Assembly (NCBI RefSeq): GCF_019966575.1
Contig: NZ_JAINFK010000003.1
Location: 446,001-510,000 of the forward strand
Reading direction: 5' to 3'
DNA from: Oricola cellulosilytica
GTDB lineage: Bacteria > Pseudomonadota > Alphaproteobacteria > Rhizobiales > Rhizobiaceae
Length of the DNA stretch: 64,000 bases
Shown: positions 63,761 through 64,000 of the stretch, one piece after another
Layout: every line of letters begins with the position of its first letter
How positions within the stretch are numbered: the first letter of the stretch is position 1
Position numbers and translations under genes: made by a program
Notes under the pieces: generated by a model
What the model was told of the DNA's origin: nothing
Databases searched by the model: none
Seen by the model: only the letters and a program-made list of their open reading frames with translations

Positions 63761-64000
63761 TCAAGCCGGGATGCCCGCGATCGCGTTGGCGAAATCCGGC
63801 GCGGCGAACGGCTCCAGATCGTCGACGCTCTCGCCGACGCCGACGAAATAGACCGGCAGTTTGTATTTCGCCGAGATCGCGACGAGGATGCCGCCGCGCG
63901 CCGTGCCGTCGAGCTTGGTCATCACCAGCCCGTTGACGCCGGCAACGTTGCGGAAGATCTCGACCTGGTTGAGCGCGTTCTGGCCCGTTGTCGCGTCCAG
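63761..64000 (-). CDS. ftsY: Signal recognition particle receptor FtsY (C-terminal 79 residues; rest outside window)
   Basis: The frame enters from the right edge as LDATTGQNALNQVEIFRNV and ends IAGIPA with TGA at 63761-63763. DATTGQNA, VNGLVMTKLDGTARGG and YFVGVGESVDDLEPF are the G4/G5-side motifs of the FtsY NG GTPase domain, where TKLD gives guanine specificity and the DL.PF ending distinguishes FtsY from Ffh. FtsY docks SRP-ribosome complexes at the inner membrane. Confidence 0.95.
   Translation of the reverse strand: MDATTGQNALNQVEIFRNVAGVNGLVMTKLDGTARGGILVAISAKYKLPVYFVGVGESVDDLEPFAAPDFANAIAGIPA

Noticed and set aside
1-64000. Insertion sequences, prophage, CRISPR arrays or genomic-island borders
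   Set aside because: No transposase, integrase, phage structural gene, spaced repeat array or tRNA-linked duplication was seen; gene order looks like core chromosome throughout.

Overview
The window looks like ordinary chromosome of a GC-rich alphaproteobacterium, most likely of the order Hyphomicrobiales (Rhizobiales). Supporting signs are the 1,603-residue NAD-type glutamate dehydrogenase, the phaR/phaAB polyhydroxybutyrate block, an IalB-family protein, the SdhAF4/DUF1674 protein, the rsmB-heparinase-purH order, the yciB(ispZ)-ftsY pair and a ybhL-type leader RNA in front of a Bax1-I gene. I found no tRNA, rRNA, insertion sequence, prophage or CRISPR array. Genus-level placement is not possible from the sequence alone.

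Layout. 1-7 kb: a truncated epimerase, an M15 peptidase, acetyl-CoA synthetase, cyclopropane fatty acid synthase, an unannotated-looking 21-codon gene with a perfect ribosome binding site, a lone TadG-like VWA protein and sdhAF4. 7-14.5 kb: htpX, rsmB, a heparinase II/III-like protein, purH and a UMF1-type transporter. 14.5-23.5 kb: the large glutamate dehydrogenase, a small membrane protein coupled to pyridoxal kinase, beta-carbonic anhydrase, a GlcG/HbpS protein and a gamma-glutamyltransferase-like hydrolase. 23.5-29.1 kb: phaR divergent from phaAB, a DUF202 protein, the ABC-F ATPase Uup and a glycine-rich lipoprotein. 29.2-33.5 kb: thiamine pyrophosphokinase divergent from a TPP-riboswitch-controlled thiBPQ importer. 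33.6-43 kb: an M48 lipoprotein, a GNAT enzyme, Bax1-I with its leader RNA, ybbAP divergent from tesA, thpR, phhB, a YkvA protein and an ECF sigma factor with no neighbouring anti-sigma gene. 43-56.7 kb: ialB, rlmN, a GT39 enzyme, a LysE exporter, a PAP2 phosphatase, argG, an SRPBCC protein, M3 and M50 peptidases, GST, VOC and typA. 56.7-64 kb: a kaiC-hybrid histidine kinase operon, an SDR, an MFS transporter, yciB and the end of ftsY.

How the genes fit together. Two metabolic units are clear: polymer storage (acetyl-CoA through PhaA and PhaB, with PhaR across a shared intergenic region) and thiamine scavenging (ThiBPQ import followed by direct pyrophosphorylation by ThiN, with TPP feedback through the riboswitch). 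The remainder is housekeeping and envelope maintenance. The least ordinary parts are the kaiC-hybrid kinase operon, whose kinase carries a degenerate N-terminal receiver and which has no kaiA or kaiB here; the 21-codon gene at 5134-5199 with its own terminator; a 16-bp CRP-like palindrome at 29178-29193; a ten-G tract between lysE and the PAP2 gene; and an 11-bp hairpin that would mask the thiB start. Long open frames lying antisense to real genes were treated as products of high GC content and left out.
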